Shown here: piece by piece, positions 6,373 through 6,899 of the stretch | How the letters are laid out: each line of letters starts with the position of its first letter | Numbering within the stretch: position 1 is the stretch's first letter | The notes under the pieces: generated by a model | Told to the model about the DNA's origin: nothing | Database searches by the model: none | Seen by the model: the letters and a program-made list of their open reading frames with translations, nothing else | From: Akkermansiaceae bacterium UBA4145 | GTDB taxonomy: Bacteria > Verrucomicrobiota > Verrucomicrobiia > Verrucomicrobiales > Akkermansiaceae | Assembly (NCBI GenBank): GCA_002380675.1 | Contig: DFWB01000316.1 | Location: forward strand, 1-6,899 | Direction of reading: 5' to 3' | DNA length: 6,899 bases | Translations under genes and position numbers: made by a program

Positions 6373-6899
6373 ATGAACTCACACACAGAATCCCCCAGTA
6401 GACTCACCCTGTCCCGTTTTTTTACCTGGTTCTTGGGATTCCTCCTCGCTTCATCCATGTCATTCGCTGGTGTTGCCTCGCCTCCAGTTGTTGAAATGGC
6501 ACTCTCCCCCGATACTGTGGGTATTGGTAGTAACACTGAACTTACCATTACGGTAGATAACACAGTCAATCCAGGCCCGATCAGCCAACTAGCCTTCACT
6601 CTGCCTATGCCCGCAGGCGTCACTGTCAGAGCTCTTTCCTCGGAATGCGGCGGCACCTTAACGACCGAGAATAATGGAAGCCTGCTCAGGTTCTCCGGCG
6701 GGGCGGTCGAAACCAGCTCAACATGTGAAATTAAAGCACTGGTTACTCAGAATATCAGGGGCCCCCATAATCTCACGATTGATGACTTCACTTCTGAAGT
6801 CGGACCCAGCGCACCTGCATTCACCACCTTGTTCACCTCGTCAGAATTGGTTCTGGGATTTAGCAAGCGCTTCGTTCCGGACCTTGTCCCACTTGGAGG
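6373..6899 (+). CDS. Secreted repeat protein with DUF11/DUF7933-like domains (3' partial)
   Basis: An open frame runs from ATG at 6373 to the window edge without a stop: 175 complete codons plus two bases. Residues 1-32 are a signal peptide (charged start with Arg10 and Arg15, hydrophobic core FFTWFLGFLLASS, probable cleavage after MSFA, before GVAS). A beta-sandwich repeat follows at about 43-150. It starts MALSPDTVGIGSNTELTITV, continues with PISQLAFTLPMPAGVTV, then a Cys pair (SSECGGTL and SSTCEIKALV), and ends in LTIDDFTSEVG. This matches the pattern of DUF11/DUF7933 repeats of large bacterial surface proteins. A second repeat begins at the edge (LGFSKRFVPDLVPLGG), so the full protein is probably long and repetitive. 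The two cysteines may form a disulfide after export. An in-frame TAG at 6304-6306 and the signal peptide support ATG 6373; a purine motif lies 15 nt upstream. It is divergent from the prepilin-like gene. The role is probably adhesive or structural, by inference. Confidence 0.88.
   Translation, partial: MNSHTESPSRLTLSRFFTWFLGFLLASSMSFAGVASPPVVEMALSPDTVGIGSNTELTITVDNTVNPGPISQLAFTLPMPAGVTVRALSSECGGTLTTENNGSLLRFSGGAVETSSTCEIKALVTQNIRGPHNLTIDDFTSEVGPSAPAFTTLFTSSELVLGFSKRFVPDLVPLG

Noticed and set aside
6324..6401. 25-codon ORF (starts MQNKVFS) overlapping the start of the right-hand gene
   Set aside because: It is out of frame with the gene and has no ribosome site or recognisable sequence. It could be an upstream ORF, but nothing supports translation.
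6351..6656. Minus-strand open frame of 101 codons at the right end
   Set aside because: It is antisense to the signal peptide and first repeat of the secreted DUF7933-like protein, which has clear family features; the antisense product has none.

Overview
The window looks like a chromosomal segment from a Verrucomicrobiota-type bacterium; a related planctomycete-like lineage is the main alternative. The pointers are a secreted DUF1080 / 3-keto-disaccharide hydrolase family protein, a prepilin-like protein with the H-X9-DG motif, and long extracellular proteins built from bacterial TSP3-type calcium repeats, jelly-roll domains and DUF11/DUF7933-like repeats. None of the four visible start codons has a well-spaced strong Shine-Dalgarno sequence. 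The lineage is inferred from these families; there is no rRNA or other phylogenetic marker apart from ppc.

Layout, left to right: (1) 3-1646 (+), the C-terminal part of a large secreted protein whose beginning lies upstream of the window. (2) 1678-1702, a 10-bp-stem hairpin between two convergent genes. (3) 1730-2380 (-), a small exported DUF1080 protein. (4) 2381-2519, a divergent intergenic region. (5) 2520-5252 (+), a complete phosphoenolpyruvate carboxylase gene (ppc). (6) 5282-6079 (-), a type II/IV prepilin-like protein, convergent with ppc and only 29 bp from it. (7) 6080-6372, a divergent intergenic region with several palindromes and short direct repeats. (8) 6373 to the window end (+), the start of a secreted protein with DUF7933/DUF11-like repeats, cut off by the window edge.

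The genes do not form an operon. Strands run + - + - +, so each gene is probably its own transcription unit. Functionally the window mixes one central-metabolism enzyme (anaplerotic oxaloacetate formation) with four envelope or extracellular proteins. That fits a polysaccharide-degrading, surface-protein-rich heterotroph, but the sequence does not tie these proteins into one pathway.

I saw no tRNA, rRNA, CRISPR array, insertion sequence or phage gene, and nothing that amounts to an obviously new multi-gene system. The observation most worth following up is in the ppc product. All the catalytic residues I could place are present, but two of the four residues that bind the inhibitor aspartate in E. 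coli PEPC are replaced (Lys to Ser799, and the near-terminal Asn to Thr908). This suggests altered feedback control.
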